Positions 5,984 through 7,405 of a stretch of DNA of 7,405 nucleotides are shown here, one piece after another. The position numbers were made by a program, and so were the translations under genes. Source of the stretch: Rikenellaceae bacterium (lineage in GTDB: Bacteria; Bacteroidota; Bacteroidia; Bacteroidales; UBA932); NCBI GenBank assembly GCA_012800665.1, contig JAAZIW010000121.1, forward strand, positions 1 through 7,405. The letters run 5' to 3'. Within the stretch, counting starts at the first letter, position 1. Each line of letters opens with the position of its first letter. Under the pieces are notes generated by a model that worked only from the letters and a program-made list of their open reading frames with translations, made no database searches and had not been told where the DNA came from.

Positions 5984-6748
5984 TTATCTAAGCAAATCTT
6001 CCAAAAGAATCGAACTTGCGGTTTTGGCATCGCGGAATTTTACAATCACGGGGCAATATAATTGCACGCTGGAGTCTTTCCCCTTGCCTCGGGAAATAGG
6101 CTTGGAACCGCTTACTACAACGGCATTGTGCGGCACAACCACCCTTCCATCAGCATTGCGCTTTACAAATTCGCCTGTAGTGGCATCGAAGATAACTGTT
6201 GAGGATGTTATAATAACTCCGCTTGCAATCACCGCCCCCTCTTGCACAATCGTACCTTCATAGATGCCGCAATTACCTCCCACAAAAGCTCCGTCTTCTA
6301 TAATGGTGGGCATGGCGCCCGCAGGTTCCAGCACCCCTCCTATTTGGGCAGATGCCGAAACATGCACGTTTTTACCTATCTGGGCGCAGGAACCTATGGT
6401 CACATGGCTGTCCACCATCGTACCGCTATCCACATAAGCCCCTACATTAACATAAGAAGGGGGCATTATTATGGTACCTGAGGCCATATAGGCGCCCCTG
6501 CGCACAGCAGAGCCGCCTGGAACTATGCGGACATTATCTTCCACACTGAATTTGCGGACAGGGAAAGTATCTTTATCTACAAACTCCCCCATCTGCACAA
6601 GTTTTCCCAAGCGGAAGCCGGCCAAAATAACTTCCTTTACCCAAACATTCACCTTCCACTTGCCATTCTTTTTTTCGGCTACGCGCAGTTCGCCCCTTTC
6701 GAGGCTGTCCATCACGGAATTAAAGCGCTCAAGAGTAATTTCTTCCAT
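5984..6748 (-). CDS. dapD: Tetrahydrodipicolinate N-succinyltransferase
   Basis: DapD adds succinyl from succinyl-CoA to tetrahydrodipicolinate in the succinylase route to diaminopimelate. The protein is 254 aa from ATG 6748. Residues about 74-190 are a left-handed beta-helix of hexapeptide repeats. They contain the DapD signature RRGAYMASGTIIMPPSYVN (83-101), YVDSGTMVDS (105-114), GSCAQIGKNVH (119-129) and IGGVLEP (136-142). The C-terminus has YCPVIVK and ends DLLR, as in DapD rather than DapH acetyltransferases. The N-terminal helical domain is short: LRVAE, usually near residue 40, is at 21-25, so about 20 residues are missing compared with the common 270-aa form. An ATG at 6775 would add 9 residues by overlapping dapA, but 6748 leaves a 1-nt gap after the dapA stop and suits reinitiation. 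The usual MVDTW reads MVDSH. Confidence 0.92.
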   Translation of the reverse strand: MEEITLERFNSVMDSLERGELRVAEKKNGKWKVNVWVKEVILAGFRLGKLVQMGEFVDKDTFPVRKFSVEDNVRIVPGGSAVRRGAYMASGTIIMPPSYVNVGAYVDSGTMVDSHVTIGSCAQIGKNVHVSASAQIGGVLEPAGAMPTIIEDGAFVGGNCGIYEGTIVQEGAVIASGVIITSSTVIFDATTGEFVKRNADGRVVVPHNAVVVSGSKPISRGKGKDSSVQLYCPVIVKFRDAKTASSILLEDLLR

Positions 6749-6749
6749 A

Positions 6750-7405
6750 TTAAAGACCGGCAGATTTAAGCTCATCCAGCACCCCGCGCATAATTTCTTC
6801 CGTTTTGGGAGAAGCGCAGGTAAGGGGCAGGCGGAGCACATTTTCCATAAGCCCGAGATGAGCCATTGCATATTTCCCGGGTATCGGATTGCTTTCTATA
6901 AATAGATTCTTGAACAGGGGGCTGAGCAGATGATGCAGTCTGCGGGCCTCCACCATATTGTCTTCCAAAAGCGCTTCTACAAGCCGGACCAAAAGTGCGG
7001 GCGCAACATTCGATGCCACGGATATAAGCCCTTGCGCACCGGTCGCCATCAGCGAGAGAGTTTCGTCATCATTGCCGCTAAGCACGGAAAAGCCCTCCGG
7101 AGCGCCTTTTATAACCTCGGAGATTTGGGAATATTTGCTTGAAGCCTCCTTTGTTGCCACAATGTTTTTTACATCGCGGGCGAGCCGGAGGGTAGTGGCG
7201 GCTTCCATATTTACACCCGTGCGTCCCGGCACATTATAAATAACGATGGGTTTTGAGGTTGCGGCGGCGACTGCCTTAAAATACTGATACTGCCCTTCCT
7301 GGGTGGGCTTATTGTAATAGGGGACCACAATCAGGAAAGCATCGGGATTAAAAGGTTCCAAAAGCTTGATATTTTCAAGGGTGGCGGAAAGAGAATTGGC
7401 GCCTC
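6750..7405 (-). CDS. dapA: 4-hydroxy-tetrahydrodipicolinate synthase, C-terminal part
   Basis: DapA condenses pyruvate and aspartate semialdehyde, the first step specific to lysine and diaminopimelate. The 5' end is outside the window. 217 residues remain, beginning GANSLSATLENIKL, out of about 295 for the family. The frame runs unbroken from the right edge, so an internal TTG or ATG is not the start. Visible catalytic residues are the Tyr of PYYNKPTQEG (codon 7316-7314), the Arg of YNVPGRTGVN (codon 7223-7221) and the Schiff-base Lys of ATKEAS (codon 7151-7149). GNDDETL and NPIPGKYAM are further TIM-barrel family motifs. The TAA stop at 6752-6750 is followed by one base and then the dapD ATG. 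The two genes are therefore one operon, and substrate and product are consecutive in the pathway. Confidence 0.95.
   Translation of the reverse strand, partial: GANSLSATLENIKLLEPFNPDAFLIVVPYYNKPTQEGQYQYFKAVAAATSKPIVIYNVPGRTGVNMEAATTLRLARDVKNIVATKEASSKYSQISEVIKGAPEGFSVLSGNDDETLSLMATGAQGLISVASNVAPALLVRLVEALLEDNMVEARRLHHLLSPLFKNLFIESNPIPGKYAMAHLGLMENVLRLPLTCASPKTEEIMRGVLDELKSAGL

Noticed and set aside
6749..6871. A longer DapD starting inside dapA (opening MQWLISGLWK)
   Set aside because: The extra 41 residues are the shadow of the dapA C-terminal coding sequence in another frame and look unlike DapD. The ATG one base after the dapA stop is preferred.
1..7405. Mobile element, phage, CRISPR or defence island
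   Set aside because: No transposase, integrase, direct-repeat array or attachment-like sequence was found. The genes are housekeeping translation and cell-wall genes.

Overview
This window looks like chromosomal DNA from a member of the Bacteroidota, most likely Bacteroidales. Three things point there. Several upstream regions carry the Bacteroidota -7 element TAnnTTTG, and one has a complete TTTG-N19-TAnnTTTG promoter. Shine-Dalgarno sequences are absent before the main genes. The protein families also fit: an EF-G2-type elongation factor paralog, a MurA with Asp at the usual catalytic Cys, and DapD/DapF/MurB/MurA enzymes of meso-DAP peptidoglycan synthesis. This assignment is an inference from sequence features, not from a database search.

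Layout, left to right. (1) At 1-110 on the minus strand is the N-terminus of an XRE-type helix-turn-helix regulator that runs off the left edge. (2) A 182-bp AT-rich divergent intergenic region is rich in AAAAGT/ACTTTT hexamers and short inverted repeats. (3) At 293-514 on the plus strand is a 73-aa protein resembling half of an AraC-type DNA-binding domain. (4) At 596-2695 on the plus strand is an EF-G paralog with its own consensus promoter. It has lost the catalytic His of the G3 motif and the usual switch I sequence but keeps the domain IV tip. (5) At 2729-3529 on the minus strand is dapF, convergent with the EF-G gene. (6) Two divergent, overlapping promoters lie between dapF and murB. 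(7) At 3607-5918 on the plus strand are murB and murA, overlapping by 4 nt (ATGA). (8) A bidirectional hairpin terminator lies at about 5942-5972. (9) At 5984-7405 on the minus strand are dapD and a 5'-truncated dapA, one base apart and read in the order dapA-dapD.

The right-hand 4.7 kb is a cell-wall precursor cluster. DapA and DapD are early and middle steps of the succinylase route to diaminopimelate. DapF makes the meso-DAP used in the stem peptide. MurA and MurB turn UDP-GlcNAc into UDP-MurNAc. The left part is a translation factor, probably used under starvation, preceded by small DNA-binding proteins.

No mobile element, CRISPR array, tRNA or rRNA was seen. The most interesting items are the GTPase-impaired EF-G2 with its regulatory region, the small AraC-like half-domain protein upstream of it, the Cys-to-Asp MurA, and two genes whose -7 boxes lie only 4-5 nt from the start codon and so may be leaderless.
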